Of a stretch of DNA of 64,000 nt, positions 1-12,900 are shown one piece after another. The notes beneath the pieces were generated by a model. The model saw only the letters and a program-made list of their open reading frames with translations. It ran no database searches and was not told where the DNA came from. A program made the translations under genes and the position numbers. Numbering within the stretch: the first letter of the stretch is position 1; each line of letters starts with the position of its first letter. Origin of the DNA: Hawksworthiomyces lignivorus (taxonomy: Eukaryota; Ascomycota; Sordariomycetes; Ophiostomatales; Ophiostomataceae); NCBI GenBank assembly GCA_002917075.1, contig NTMA01000088.1:108862-172861 (forward strand), in the 5' to 3' direction.

Positions 1-2147
1 CGTTGTCTTCATAATGCTGTTTGTCTTCTTCTCAATTCTGTCGATGCCCATCCGCGTCTGCGCCTCCATATTCCGCCGCACCGTCGGGTTCGAATCGGCC
101 AGTCGGATGAGCACTGTGTGGATGAACCGCGTCATGATGCTCGTAATCGTCACGGCAGGCCGCACGGATGGCAGGTAGCCCAGGTCGGGCTCCGTCTTGA
201 CGTTCTCCTGTGATGTGGCCAGGTCCAAGGCCGCGTCAAGTGCCGTCTCCACGTACACTTGACCCATTGTCGATAGCAGCAGGCCAAGTAGGACGTTCAC
301 ATCCTTAGGTGTTTCGCTCGTGCTGCCGAGCTCGAGCGTGCGCCGTACACTCTCAGCAAGCCACTTCATCATGCGCTTAGCGTTGGCCGTGCTCAGCACG
401 CCATCTTCGTCGGACACTTCAATCTCATTCTTCTTATCTGTGTCCTGAATGCCAGCAACGCGAAGCATCATAGCTTTTTGTGTCGGTGTCAAGTCCGACG
501 AGTCGAGTCTCTCCATATACGCGTCTTTGGCAGATGCCAGAAGCTGCGTCCCCTGCTGCGCAATCATATTCATGAAGCCGCGCGTGGCCTTGGGCCGCCG
601 CGAGTGGTAGAGCGTAAACCGGAAGAGCAGCGAGTTGTACATTTCCTCCAAGCTTTTCCGCTCCTTTTCGATGTATGAACTTCCTACGAGGTATGGCACG
701 AAGAGCTCCTCCACCTGCTGATCGAGCGTCTGCGCAATCTGGCTAGAGCAGGGTTCTGGATGCTCTGTCAATCCATGCGTTTTGAGGTCCTCGACGAGGG
801 CGCCAATGTAACTGCGGGATGCGTGCAGAGAACGTAAGTAGGCAAGCGTCGACACTGTACTGGCCTTCTCGAGTACCATCTCCAGACGTTGCTGAATAGA
901 CTGCTGAAAGACACGCTGGATGAATTTCACCAGTACCGTTTCGTAATATGGGAAGGCGCGTTTGATGATGAATGACTCCTCCTGCATGACAATCTTCACC
1001 TCGTCGATAAGGGACTGCAGAGTAGGTTCAACGCCGGGGGGGTCGGCATCGGGATCGGCCAGCTGGTCCCACATTTCTCCATCTGTTGTGACTTCATCTG
1101 TGAGGAGCTGGTCCCTGTCGATGAAAAACTGATGTTGGTTGACAAAGGCGGCGATGACACTAGTGCCGCCGTTGAAGTCGTGCAACACCTTAGCACATTC
1201 CAGCATATCATCAAAATTCTGCCGCCGGTAGCTGTTGTTGAACTGCTTCAGCAGGTCCTGCTCCAGAGTTTCCGAAAACTTCTCTAGAGCTTCACGTGTG
1301 TTGGGCTTTTCCATCCCATTGCTTCCACCGTTGGTGCCATTTGTAGAACCATTCACACCGTTTGTCCGGCTGCTCCTCGTCTCTGCCCACGAGGCCGGGT
1401 CCAGCCGCTGGCTGATTCGCATCAATTGTCTAGCAATGACTGCGCATCGCACCTTGTTTTCTGCGCCTCCCTGTCGCTGGATATCCAGGAGCGGTGTGAG
1501 TTGGCCCGTCTCACTCAGCTCGGTCCAGCACTGCACTAAGAAAGTGGCGTCCAGCGCCCTCCTCCGCTTCCGATCCAGCTCCTCTAGCTTTTCACCTATC
1601 TGCACAGCAATGTTTCCACCACCAGTATCCGATCGACTGCTGCGCTCAGTCGAGCCATTCGTGCTGTTTGGGTTATTCAAGCTCAGGTCAAGCGCCTCGA
1701 ATTGTTCCATGGACTGGTCGAGCTTGCTTCCGAGGGTATCTAGCGTTTGATCGTGCTGGATCTCTGCCCGTCGGACTTGCGAAAGAATCTCCGATTCCTT
1801 TTCCTGGAGCTCTTCCGAGAGCGAACCAAGCTGAGATAGCGCATCTAAGAGGCGGATAGAGTCCTGTCAGCGCATCAAATACCAAGAATTTACCCTCCAT
1901 TTCTATGCCGCCATTGAAGGCTAGCCCAACTATGAAGTCTCTTACTTTCGAATGTACGGATAAGCGGCTTCGGATCAAAGGCCTGCTGTATGGCTGCTCC
2001 AGAGCGGCGGTTTACTGGAATGGCAGTCTCGGCTAAGCTGTCCACGAAGTCGCGAACGATAAAGTCTTTGTTTGAGAAGTCATCCAGTGTGAAACTAGGG
2101 CCCTTGGGAAAGAGAGACCGCGAAGCAGTGGACGTGATACGCTCCAT
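1..2147 (-). CDS. SEC10: Exocyst complex subunit Sec10 (partial, 3' end outside window)
   Basis: Sec10 is a core subunit of the octameric exocyst, which tethers secretory vesicles to the plasma membrane at sites of polarised growth. Exon 1 is 2147-1946 and exon 2 runs from 1844 off the left edge; 682 codons are visible. The start ATG at 2147 opens MERITSTASRSLF. The N-terminus carries the family block LDDFSNKDFIVRDFVDSL followed by FDPKPLIRTFE, then a coiled coil (ALSQLGSLSEELQEKESEI). Downstream helical-rod segments such as FIQRVFQQSIQQRLEMVLEK and VEELFVPYLVGSSYIEKE fit Sec10. The intron (1945-1845) has a GTAAGAG donor and a CTGAC branch about 20 nt before the TTAG acceptor; this acceptor alone keeps the frame and gives FEN-ALSQL. 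The gene diverges from NUS1 across about 720 bp. The family usually has 800-900 residues, so roughly 150-200 are missing. Family assignment is firm; this is sequence recognition, not a search. Confidence 0.93.
1845..1945 (-). other. SEC10 intron 1
   Basis: This 101-nt GT-AG intron splits codon N (A|AT). A CAG at 1866-1864 looks like an acceptor, but it overlaps the CTGAC branch site and would break the frame. Confidence 0.8.
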
Positions 2148-2868
2148 TATTTCGACTCTGCCGACATTCACTCAAAAGCCAAATGAAGAAACTCCTCATA
2201 GAAGAACAATTTCCAAGAGGTCGGGGTTGAAGCAATACGCCACAGTATGCCGACTCACATCGCCGTACAAATAGAGCGACCAAGGCCGAGTTCTAGTTTC
2301 TAGTCGGATCGATTTTATTTTCTTTTTCGTATTTTCTCGATTTTTCCAAAGAAAGGCTTTGTGATGTGACGGGGTCGATGCAGGTTTGCAGTCTCGCATT
2401 GCTTGGTCGTAGATCAATAAACTCAGCCACACGCAAGAATGTCGAGTCTCCCTGGGTCCTTTGAAGGCAAGGCCAACCAATTTATTATGAGTCCCCCCCC
2501 CCTAGCTCAGCAGTGTCCCGCGCCCTAGTGCTCAAATCTACTGATCCTGTGGCTTGACCCCGACCTGCCCCAAATTCGGTCTCTGATTGGACTAGACATT
2601 GGAACAATGTCGCAGGGACCATAAGCACATGCTTGCGCGGAACATCTTTTACCTTACGTATGAGAGCATAGTTAATCATAAAACCTGTCAAGATTCCACT
2701 GGCAAGCTTCCTTTCCCCAAAAAAGGTTCACACCACCGACGTTACCTTCGCCATCATGGTAGATATGAACAAAGTGTGGTCAACGTGAACCGCGCTTTCC
2801 ATTTTCAGTTCTTTTGTTATCCTATTTCGGTTTCAGCTTTCCTTTAAGCAACTGCTATACTCTGCACG
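2148..2868. promoter_or_regulatory. Divergent promoter between SEC10 and NUS1
   Basis: About 720 bp lie between the two start codons, so both promoters must be here. I see AT-rich patches (2310-2345), a run of nine C at 2497-2505, and no TATA box or gene. Short open frames inside have no family resemblance. Confidence 0.5.
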
Positions 2869-4345
2869 ATGTCGTTCTCCAACCGGGATACTGTGGTATA
2901 CAGGAAAGATGCAAAGACAGGCCACAAATCATTGACCCCAGAGGAAAGGCTAGAACTTTTGAAGGTCAGTCGCCTCTTCTCAAAATTGACATAATTCATA
3001 TCAAATAAAACATGTGGAGGAAGAAACAGGAGGGCACTCAGAGGTGCAAGCACAACGCAAGGCGTCGGTTTTTCCGCCACGCTTTGCTTGTCCTTCTCTT
3101 CCTCCTCAGCTCCCCCCTCCCCTCTCTCAGCAGGACTTGCACCCAGTTGGTTGATAGGTTTGCAACTTTCTTTTTGGCTCTTCTTGGACTCAGGTTCACA
3201 CAGAGAGGGCCAAAGGACAAAGAGTTCTAGCCAGGCAATTCAATTCAGAGCCCAAAAAACCGCAAGACCAGATGCTAACCTCCAATTAGCCTTACCTCCC
3301 TTCTCCTCCTTCTCGCTCTCCTAGCAGACACGATGATACTAAACGGAGGGCACGAACCGAGGACAGAATAAGAGGAGCGAACGGTATCGACTCTAAGGGT
3401 CTTCTACGGAAGAGACAGCGACCTCGCTTCAGCCTTCGACGCTTTCTCTCCAACCAAATTTACTTCCTCGTCTTCACCATTGTTCACGCCATATTCTCCA
3501 TCTACATCCGCACTCGCGTAGCCTACCATGGCATCCGCGACCGCATCTACTCGGTTCTAAAGTACCACCACCGCACACCTGAGATCATAGCAAGGGACGT
3601 CCGCGATTTAAAACGCCTCCCCAAGCACCTGAGCGTCGTTCTTCAACTTGAGGAAAACGGCCAAGGTCTTGCTGAAATCGAGCGCCTGGTCAATGACGTC
3701 TCAGATATTGCGGCCTGGTGTGCTTCCACTGGTATCCCTATGCTTTCGGTCTACGAGAAAACAGGTCAGTTCTGTCTAAGCTTCCTGGGAAACCGTACCA
3801 CAAGCTAGTAAAGGCATGGAGCTAACCGGTTCTTTTTCAACCAAGCAGGCATTCTCAAGACATACTTTGCCGACACCCATCGCGCTGTTTCGCAGCGCCT
3901 CACTACCTATTTTGGACGAGTGCACCCAGCTGTCACACTGAAAGCGCCTCATGTGCCTTCAATCGAGTCAACCGTCTCGCCCCACACCCGCGAAAACGGC
4001 GAGTCAGACGAAGGGCATATCACAATTCTTCTGCTCTCTGCCGAGGATGGCCGGGACTCTCTCGTCGATCTCACCAAGACGCTGGCCGAGATGGCTCAGC
4101 GCTCCAAGATTTCCAGCTCTGATATAAGCATAGATCTGATCGATGCCGAGCTGACCGAGAGTGTTATGGGCGAACCGGATCTTCTGCTACTGTTTGGTCC
4201 TCATGTAGAACTCTCTGGCTATCCTCCTTGGCAAATGCGCCTAACAGAGGTCTTCCACGTACCTGATAACCACAGTGTCGGATACCAGGTCTTCCTTTGG
4301 GGATTGTATAGATACGCCAAAGCAGAGTTCCGAATCGGGAGATAG
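2869..4345 (+). CDS. NUS1: Nus1/NgBR subunit of dehydrodolichyl diphosphate synthase
   Basis: Nus1 is the non-catalytic partner of the cis-prenyltransferase Rer2/Srt1 at the ER and is needed to make dolichol for protein glycosylation. Proposed exons are 2869-2964, 3362-3764 and 3849-4345 (331 aa). Exon 1 gives the fungal N-terminal block RDTVVYRKDAKTG and LTPEERLELLK. Exon 2 contains a hydrophobic segment (YFLVFTIVHAIFSIYI), YHHRTPE, and the signature LPKHLSVVLQLEENG followed by DIAAWCASTGIPMLSVYEKTG. The C-terminus PPWQMRLTEVFHVPDN ends in FRIGR, keeping the RxG motif that Nus1/NgBR contributes to the shared active site. Intron 2 (3765-3848) is clear. Intron 1 (397 nt) is less certain: its acceptor at 3361 is chosen because it is in phase and lies about 19 nt after a TACTAAAC branch site. 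An additional small exon inside 2965-3361 cannot be excluded. Confidence 0.88.
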
Positions 4346-5010
4346 AAAGTACAGTTCATTCACATCCTCAGATTGCACTCTCCTCTATATTTTGTTCTCA
4401 CAGTCCATTATACCGGTGTTAGTATGCGCATTTTCTTTTACATTGCAGGCTATGGCATCCGCTTGTTTTGCCTGGTAATTTTTATTACGTGAGTTTTCTT
4501 TGTTTGGCATTTTTGTCTTGCCAGCTTCAGAACATCTTCCATACTCTGATCAGAGATTGTCACACCAAATCACATAGCGCAGATGGCATTGCTACATTCC
4601 TACTTTCATCTTTATATGTCAAGACTTGTCTGCAAAAATAAGAAACTCACGCGTTTATTAATGCATCAAGCGCATAGCTTTCGCATTAATTGGAAGGAGA
4701 GAGCTTTTTTTTCTTTCCATTTTGTTCACAAGCCATCATCCTGTATTGTAAAAAAAACATTGTTAGATAGCAGCTATAGACTCTGAAATTTCGACGCGCT
4801 TACTCTGATTGGTGGATCACAAAGTACAGTGCGGCGTGAATTTGGTTTTTTTTCCCAACCAGCTTATATCAAATTTTAACTTTTGTGAAAACCATAGCAT
4901 TACAAAAAAGATACCAAGGGTGCCTTTTCTTTGCCTTTCTTTTTCCGAGAGAAAATAGGTATATAGAATATCACTAGATTTGAAGGCCAATCTCAGGCTC
5001 TACTCTCCAT
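4346..5010. other. Spacer NUS1-TRM5
   Basis: AT-rich spacer of 665 bp that must hold the 3' end of NUS1 and the promoter of TRM5. Several A or T runs occur (4707-4714, 4749-4756, 4845-4852). I see no gene or RNA. Confidence 0.5.
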
Positions 5011-6934
5011 ATGAACGCTGGCCAAAAACGCCCACGGCGGGAGAGCAGTAGCAACGACGTGGAAGCCAGTACCAGCTCTGGCTCCAACGCCGGCCCTGGT
5101 TTAGGTTCTGGAAGGGCTCCTGCCGCCGACATGAGCATCTTTCGACCGCCCATTCTGCGGTCTACAGCATTAACAGCCGCGGCCAGCCTGAATAAAGCGC
5201 TTTTCACACAGACGTTCGACATCGCCGCAGCGCGGGTCCAAGATGCGCGGCAAATTTCTAGATTCCAGAAATCTCTGATGGCAACCCGAGAGCTGCTAAG
5301 GGTTGATCGGGTGTCATCTGTAGTTGATGATCCTGAATTATTGATACCGGGAGCAACAACAATGACCGCGGTCAAGCTGCCGCCGAAGAAGAAGTGTCTA
5401 TTACTAAATCCAGCCGTTTCGCCATCAGGTAAGTGAATTTTATATGCGCTCTTTCTTCAGAGACTTACACTTAGTTAATGCTATCGAGTATACTAATGAA
5501 TCGTACAGCCTCTGACACATGGAGCAATGTCCTTAAGGAGGGCGTTGAGCGTGACGAGCTCGGTATCATCCCATACAAGCTGACGCTGACCTACGATCAC
5601 TGGACATCACGTACGTAGTTTATTATAGGACACCATTTCCATTTCAACTTACTGACCAAGAAAATAGGAGAGATCCTTGTTTCAGTTCTTCCTGAAGAGT
5701 TTCATGATGATATCCCGACTGGCTTTAACACGGCCGGCCACGTAGGTACGCTGCTTTCTTCACATCTTCTCTTTCAGCACCTGGGCTATATCTCTCTGAT
5801 ACACTACCAGCACATCTCAACCTGCGCGATCGATTCAAGCCATACAAGCACATTGTTGCGCAAGTTATTCTGGACAAAAACCCACAGCTGCGTACAGTGA
5901 TCAACAAAACCGATGTGGTGGGTACGGAGTCTAAATTCCGCACATTTCCTTATGAGGTCCTAGCGGGGCCCGACGACATGGAGGTCGAAGTCCGCGAAAA
6001 CTTTTGCACATACCGCTTTGACTACAGCAAAGTTTACTGGAACAGCAAGCTAGAGCCTGAGCACACGCGGCTGCTGCATCTTTTCCAGAAAGGCGAAGTC
6101 GTCGTGGACCTCATGGCAGGTATCGGCCCTTTTGCTGTGCCTGCGGGAAAGCGCGGCGTCTTTGTGTGGGCCAACGACATGAACCCCGACAGCTATGAGG
6201 CACTCTGTAACGCCATCAAACGCAACAAGGTCGGAGCCTACGTACGGCCGTTCAACGAGGACGGCCTGGTATTCATACAGCGGTCGGCAGGTTTGGTCCG
6301 AGCCGCGGCCGACGCAGGAGAGGGTGCTGTCGAGACAATCACACAACATATGCCATCTACAAAGGGTAGACCATCAACTGCCACAGAAACACAAAATACC
6401 GGTGCTAATGATGCTCCCGCTACGTCGTCTAAGTCCAAAAGGTCGTCCGTTGTCCGTCAGAGTATCCCCATCCCTCCAACCATCTCGCATTTTGTCATGA
6501 ACCTGCCGGCATCCGCAACTACGTTTTTGCCACGCTTTCGGGGGCTGTATGCTGGGTATGAGGCGTTATTTGGGCCAATTAATGGTGCAACGCATGCATC
6601 AGTGCCATTAGAGCCATCAACAACACCGCTAGCTGAAGAAAATAAGTATCGCAAGCTTCCCATCATCCATGTCCACTGCTTTGCGCCGAAGAATGACGAG
6701 GATCAAAGTATCCCTTTTGAGGAAGTGCGCGCTCGCATATCAGGCGAGCTAAACGTACCCATGACGCTTTGCTCGCACTTCGCTGAAGTAGAGCAGGACA
6801 ATCCCCTGGCTAACGAACCCCGGCATCTTGTCTACGTCCACAACGTGCGGGCGGTAGCACCACACAAGTCGATGTTTTGCGCGAGCTTCCGGCTGCCGGC
6901 TTCAGTGGCCTTTTCATCGCAAGATAAGGCCTAG
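5011..6934 (+). CDS. TRM5: tRNA (guanine37-N1)-methyltransferase Trm5
   Basis: Trm5 methylates N1 of G37 next to the anticodon using S-adenosylmethionine, preventing +1 frameshifting; fungal Trm5 acts in the cytosol/nucleus and in mitochondria. Exons are 5011-5428, 5509-5610, 5668-5745 and 5811-6934 (573 aa). All four exons join in phase, and intron 1 carries a perfect TACTAAT branch site. The N-terminal region has IFRPPILRSTALT, then HLNLRDRFKPYKHIVAQVI and the conserved NKTDVVGTESKFRTFPYEVLAG split between the D1 and D2 regions. The catalytic domain shows RFDYSKVYWNSKLEPEH, the SAM-binding loop DLMAGIGPFAVPAG (from about D299) and the NLPAS motif (about N430), which corresponds to NPPY-like motif IV. 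A low-complexity Ser/Thr-rich insert lies between these two motifs. Length is slightly above the yeast enzyme (about 500 aa), mostly from the N-terminal extension and this insert. Confidence 0.95.
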
Positions 6935-9900
6935 GAATTGCGAGGAACGTGGTAAAAACAGTTGCTTGTTGCTTGTTCCATCACATTAAAAGGAAGGTCG
7001 TGAGCTACAGTACGGTACGGTTTGTTCATATCAACGCCGTTTGGATGCGAAATGTTGTTCATTAAAAAGTCTCACTTCCGCAATTATAGCCTTAGTCGTC
7101 GCACCATCTCCCCGTGTTTCCTATACACGAAATCGTGATCCCGCTGATGGAATTGGGTGTTTTGAAATAACGTCTTGCCTTCATTACTAGAACCTTTCTC
7201 AGCCGCTACCGCCAAGCCTTTCTCGAACATGCCTCCTCATATACAACATGCGAGGATGGCTCCAGGACAGGATAGAAGGACAAGCCTTTCCTGTGTCTTC
7301 GACTACTTTGTCCTTTATGCCTCTTCCTCTACTACTGTCTTTTCCATACTTTGCGCTTATGATTGCTTAGTTTCTCGTTGGGAGAAATAACAAAGTAGTT
7401 ACTTCAGGAGAAGAAGGTTTGAGGTAGACTGAAAAATATCTCGATCATGCAGCAATATCAAAGGACACGTTGCTCAATGCTAAGGTGACAGCGATGGAAG
7501 CATATAACTCTGCGTAAAGAATTGTCATTAGACTGTCTTGAAGCTCACGGCCACATCACTTATTTTTGATTTCTGGTAACATTGAAGGAGCTATATAAAC
7601 TAGGAACTCTGCACAATGCCTCTTCCGCGTTCCAGCTCGCGGATCATATTACAGATCATCAACCAAATACTCTCTCGAAAACGGAATACGAGCAGCATCT
7701 TTATATATACAGACTTTCAATTTGATGTTTATTCAGATCATGAAATCAATTCCCTGGGTAGCATTTCAATCCAGCAGATAGGTGTGGTTGCATGTGCATC
7801 TATTTGATACAGTGTACTTCGTGCACAACTTCTATTAGAACGTTCCACGCCACAACACCATTGCACAATACCGTGCACAGCAGAGACTGAGCCCGCATGC
7901 AGAGTGGTGTGCATCTAACGGATCTAATTGAGCTATCATTTTCTGATATTGCATCCCCACCACCTGCAGTCTTGCAAAAGCTGCTCACACAGGTGGATGT
8001 AAACAAAAGCGCATTGGCAGGATTGAGGGAGATCAGTAGCCTGTTGAAGTCACATTTGAAATGACTGATTGTCTTTATGTTAGTTGCTTGCGGGGTTCAT
8101 GTAAAACGCGTATCAACAACGGATTGCAGCCAGTCTAACAGTCATGATATAGAAAGAAAAGAGAAACAGCAACAATTGAAACGAGGAACTGTTCGCTCTT
8201 TCTAAGCAAAAATAATGAATAACGCAGCTATGTGTTGCACGACGTACTGCTCCAACTGAGGGAGTAGACAAACGACAGAAAGCTAGACACTGGTTTCAAA
8301 GAGAAGATAAGCAGCATCTTATCTAGGGAATCTACCGTGCTCTTACTGTACATGTTTCCTTCTTCTTCAGTTCGTGTTATAGGCGTATCCAAATGGAGCG
8401 AGTTAGAACCTCACATTTTGGGTATTGTCGCATCAAAACAAGGTAAACTACGTTGGTTTTATCGGGGCTCCCGGCTATTAGAAGAGGACAGCTTCAAAAT
8501 TAAACGGCAGATCTACGCCGTTCTCTGTCTGAACAGGAAAGCTTGTTTTCTAGGCGAAGAGGGGAGTGTTGACTTGGCTTAGACGTCCGAAGCAGGAAAT
8601 CGCTCGATTGGTCAGATAACACCCCGTGTTAACAACGGGACGAAAGAAGCGGAGGGGGGTTGATAATTGGCTTTTATTTTCTATTTTCGAGATAAAATAA
8701 GAATGCACTTTCTGGTTTGCTGCCGACTCCTGTTCTCTGGAGCAATACTTTACCATCTCTGTGATCTGTTACGCAAAACGCCGTAGCATATGTCGGCAAG
8801 CATGTAGGCAGATTTCTGCCCCGTGGAGAATTCATTGGCCAGAACACACAACCTTTTGCGTATTATCTACATATCTTGAGATAGATATGGTGTAAAGCTG
8901 TAAGAAGAGCAAACCAAAGAGGAGAGCCGGTAAAACAGGATTTGGGAATGAAGTGAGAAACAATTTTGCGGAAAGCGTACTTGGCCAGACCAGACCGATC
9001 AAAGAACATAGTCCTCTTCTGACATCTTCATCGCTTAGATATCTGCCAGAAACAATGAGCGCACCGCAGTTTCTCTTCTGGCCGCTTAGTTGCTGCTCTT
9101 TATTGAATTTATTATCATTACGAGTCGTTATCAACACCATACAGTATGCTGCTACTCTTATCAAGTGCGACCGTTACCTCTTCTCTCCGCCACCTCATCA
9201 CTGCGCAAAAGCATCGCTAGTTCGGCTTCATGGAAGGAATATTCCGCACCTGTGCAGTGATTTTGAAGTCGCTTGATATTCAAGAGAGTATCTCCCCGGA
9301 AAGGGAGAAAACAGACTCTTTCTTCATCTGTATTGTTTAGAGCATGCAAAGGCCACGGAAAAGACAACGGGGGAGTTCGTCAATAATGGCGAGCAATTGT
9401 CCGGCTTGCAAGCAGCGTCTAACTTTAATAAGAACTACTGTACAATTAATTCTACGAGGAGTCCAGAAGTACAGTTGAAAACGGACTCACGCCAATGCAA
9501 TGTGCCCACTCACACATATTACTTCTCTGTCAAAACCACGAGGAGGGGCTAGTAGTACGAGCATTCAGCTGCAGACACTTTGCCACTCCACATTGTCTGG
9601 AGCTGGTTTTTATCTATTTATTTTTATTTTTATATATTTTAGTCCAGCATTGTGCTGTAAAATCATGAGGGAACAACTGTAAGTGCATGGTCCAGCTCAA
9701 CAAATACAAAACGCTATCGTGCTGTGTACGCCTTCAAGGCAGATATCTGGAGTGCCACACTAGAATCTCATGCTGGCCTTCACCTTCAGGAATAATGGAA
9801 TACTACACGAGTATGGGTCATATCGATTAGCTGCAAAAAGCAACTCCCGGCGCCGGGGCTCTTGTGTATTCGGCCGCCAGGCATCGAACCTTGAAATAGC

Positions 9901-12900
9901 GAATGCAACGACTCTTTTGGTGGGATGCATTTTAGCATGTAAATGCAGTATTGGATGTTCGCTTCATTCGAATGTCACCAGCGACGATCGATATGGTTCT
10001 CTAGAGGCCGATTAGCTGCTCGACCACTAATTCTCTTTAGTTAATGTTCATCAATTAACAACTGCCCAATTTTTCTCTTCTTGGCAAAGAAGCGCGAACA
10101 CAAAGCTCTATCTTTTGGATAGTGGGGGTTGTGCTTCCCATCCACATTGCCTCGCCGAATGAAGAGACACAAGCGATAAGGACACCTGCATTTCGACTGA
10201 CAGAAGGGAAAGAGAAATAATGCTGGTGACTTCACCTGTTTCATTGTCTTATTACTCTTCTTCTCTGCGTGATTGATGAAATTGCTCTGCATGCCATGTC
10301 GCAATAAAATTGCATATTTCTTTTTCTGTAGCTCTTCGTTCACCAAAGGAATTGTGGTTTTTCCCCCACCATCACTCAAGATTGTCTACTGAATATGTAG
10401 ACCCCCACAGGCAGGCGTTGATCAGGTGAGGAAGGGACGTGCCCTGTGCTTTTTACATATGTGGAAGGAGAACGGGAAAGGTGAGGTAGACAGGGTCAAC
10501 CACGCGACGAGGCATTTCTTTGAACGATGCATACATACATGGCACCCCATGAGAAAGAGAGGACGAGATTGCGATATACCGAGATGGTTGAAGGAAAGGC
10601 GTGGGGAGGAAACGATCAAAGTTAAATGAGAGTGCACCTGGATGGTGCTCTGCGATTGTGGCCAGCTTCAGTGCATCTTGAATCTCCTTCCCCCAATTTT
10701 TTTTTCCCAGGATGATGGCGCTCGTATAGGCATTAACTACACAGTATCTAGTAATGCGCCGCATATGCATATGTGTGTTAAAAAAGATGCTACGTAGCAG
10801 GAAGTTAGAAACAAATGAACGTTTTCTAACCTGGAAAAAAAGACGGTGAGCAACTAGAAGAGGTGATGGTGGGAGAAACTGCTCTGTCCTTGACTCGCCT
10901 AGTGATTTTTAGTAGCGGCAGGCAAGAAAGGGCAAAATATTAGGTGCAGTGGTGTGGGGGGCATTGAGGAAAGAGAAGCATGCCGCTTCTGTCACAATCC
11001 TCATTGCTTGTTCATCACCTGCATAACTTCTTGCTTTTCTGATGTCCTAAATCCCGGATCGCAGTCAAAACTTTAATTGACGCCCTGAAGGAAGCCCTCC
11101 GTTGCGGTGCTTATAATTTGCAGGAGGCACAGCGGAATACATTAAGGAGTACGTACCATGCAATTGAATCTAGCTTTCGCTAAGATGCAGTACGCTGTAA
11201 GTAGAAAAAATAGTATGTGTTGGCTTGTCTCTTAATTGTTCAAGTTTTCTTCTAGGGAGTAAATTAGATTTACTATAGCCAAAGTAACAGAATATATTCA
11301 CACCATCCTTGCCCTCCATTCAAGAGCGCCGCAACAATTGACTCGTCATTTTTACCTCAATTTGGACCAGGCCTTGACAATGCGTACTTCTTTCTGCTTT
11401 TAGTTTGGTTGGCAGAGGGCCTTACCTTGCCTTTGTATTCTAGCTTTTTGGATACGAATCGGCGTACTCCGTGGGCAGGGGAACTTTATCTCTCCTGGAA
11501 GGAGGGCGGGATGCTACCTCGGCCGAAAAAAAGAACATCGTATCTTACAAAGGTTTAAAGGATCGATGTTGGATTTCGTAGTGGGCCTTTCGCGGTACAC
11601 CTATTGTTTGATAACTCGGTACTGACTACCAGTTTGCAATTGTTAATCTTGCCGTGCAAGCTCTAATATATAGTACATGACGGGAGCAACTTGAGCAAAT
11701 CATTTGGATTTATGTGACGGCATCGTGAACTCGTAATTCTACGTCAGAGCTATTCTATTACTGTTGCACCTTCCTCCCAACATGCCCCACAAAAGCTTTA
11801 ATGTTTGATCCTTCCTTACTTGCTTTTTCTTCTGGAACTGTGTCTCGCCGTTTCGGTAGCTGAGTTTGTGCCTTACATTTTATTCAGTTTGATTTACTGG
11901 TCTCAAGCGAGCGGCGAAGAAAGAAATGCACGCCGAATATCATGACTTCCTCTTTCCGGCTATGTCGACCGACTCTGCTATTTTTACACTCCTTGGAATG
12001 AAAGAAATAGATAGTGGATGCTTGTAGTAAAATATGATATCAGAAAAGGAAAAAGAGACAGTGCAATCTTGGACTTACAAAGCGCCTTAGCATAGTTCCG
12101 CGACTATTTTGACTACGATTGCTCATCAGCAGGTAGCAAGAGCTCATCTGTTGATTCCTCCCTCTTTCTCATTTCCTTACTTATCCCACAGTATAGTCTT
12201 ACTCGTAATCGAACACAAGTGTACTAAATTCCAGCTCTATCCTTCTTTCCTTCTCACACCCGTCTCATCCAACATCCTGGGAGGTATAGATACATATGAA
12301 TGTGTTAAAGAGCAGTGGTATGGGGAAAATATCAAACATGTGTGCGTAGGAACGGAATTTGCAAAAGCGGTTTCTCGGCTTGCATTTGATTAGATCAAAA
12401 TCCTCTTTTGTGCAGTGTGTGTAAGATACATAGGTAACTCTGCGAGTGTGCGCTAGGAAGAGAGCCCCACAAATCATATTCGGGTATCGAAGCCTCGCCG
12501 CAGATGAAATCAAGAGATCTTGGAACTATCTCGTAGTCGTACATACGGAGTACCTGTTATTCTATTATTTTAAGCATAGAATGGACCACCACCTAAGCCG
12601 GAATCAAGTTTGTTGCTGGAATGTAGTAGTTTTATTATAATAGGACATGTCTCATCTTTATGGTTCAGAGTGCTCTTGTCAAGTCGGAAGCAAATCCGGG
12701 GGAGTGCTCATTTTGCTAGGCATCTAACTGCACTTCCCAAATTGCGCTTTTGTTACGCTCTCTCTATTTGCTTTCGTTTATTGGAAATCCCTTGAGTGTC
12801 GGACAGATGCTTCATTTTTAAACCATCAGTGACAGTGACACTGGAACAACCAACTACTAACCTAGGCACCCAAGAGGGCAGGGATTATTGATTGGCTGAT

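Noticed and set aside
1845..1945. Apparent frameshift in SEC10 if the CTGACAG acceptor at 1864 is used
   Set aside because: The CTGAC there is better read as the branch point; the next acceptor (TTAG at 1845) restores the frame and the conserved FENALSQL sequence.
3012..3324. Open frames inside NUS1 intron 1
   Set aside because: They do not join exon 1 and exon 2 in phase with good splice sites, and show no resemblance to Nus1; kept only as a caveat.
9841..10030. Possible tRNA on the - strand (GGTTCGATGCC resembles a B box)
   Set aside because: No matching A box or acceptor stem at the right distance, and the T stem has a mismatch.
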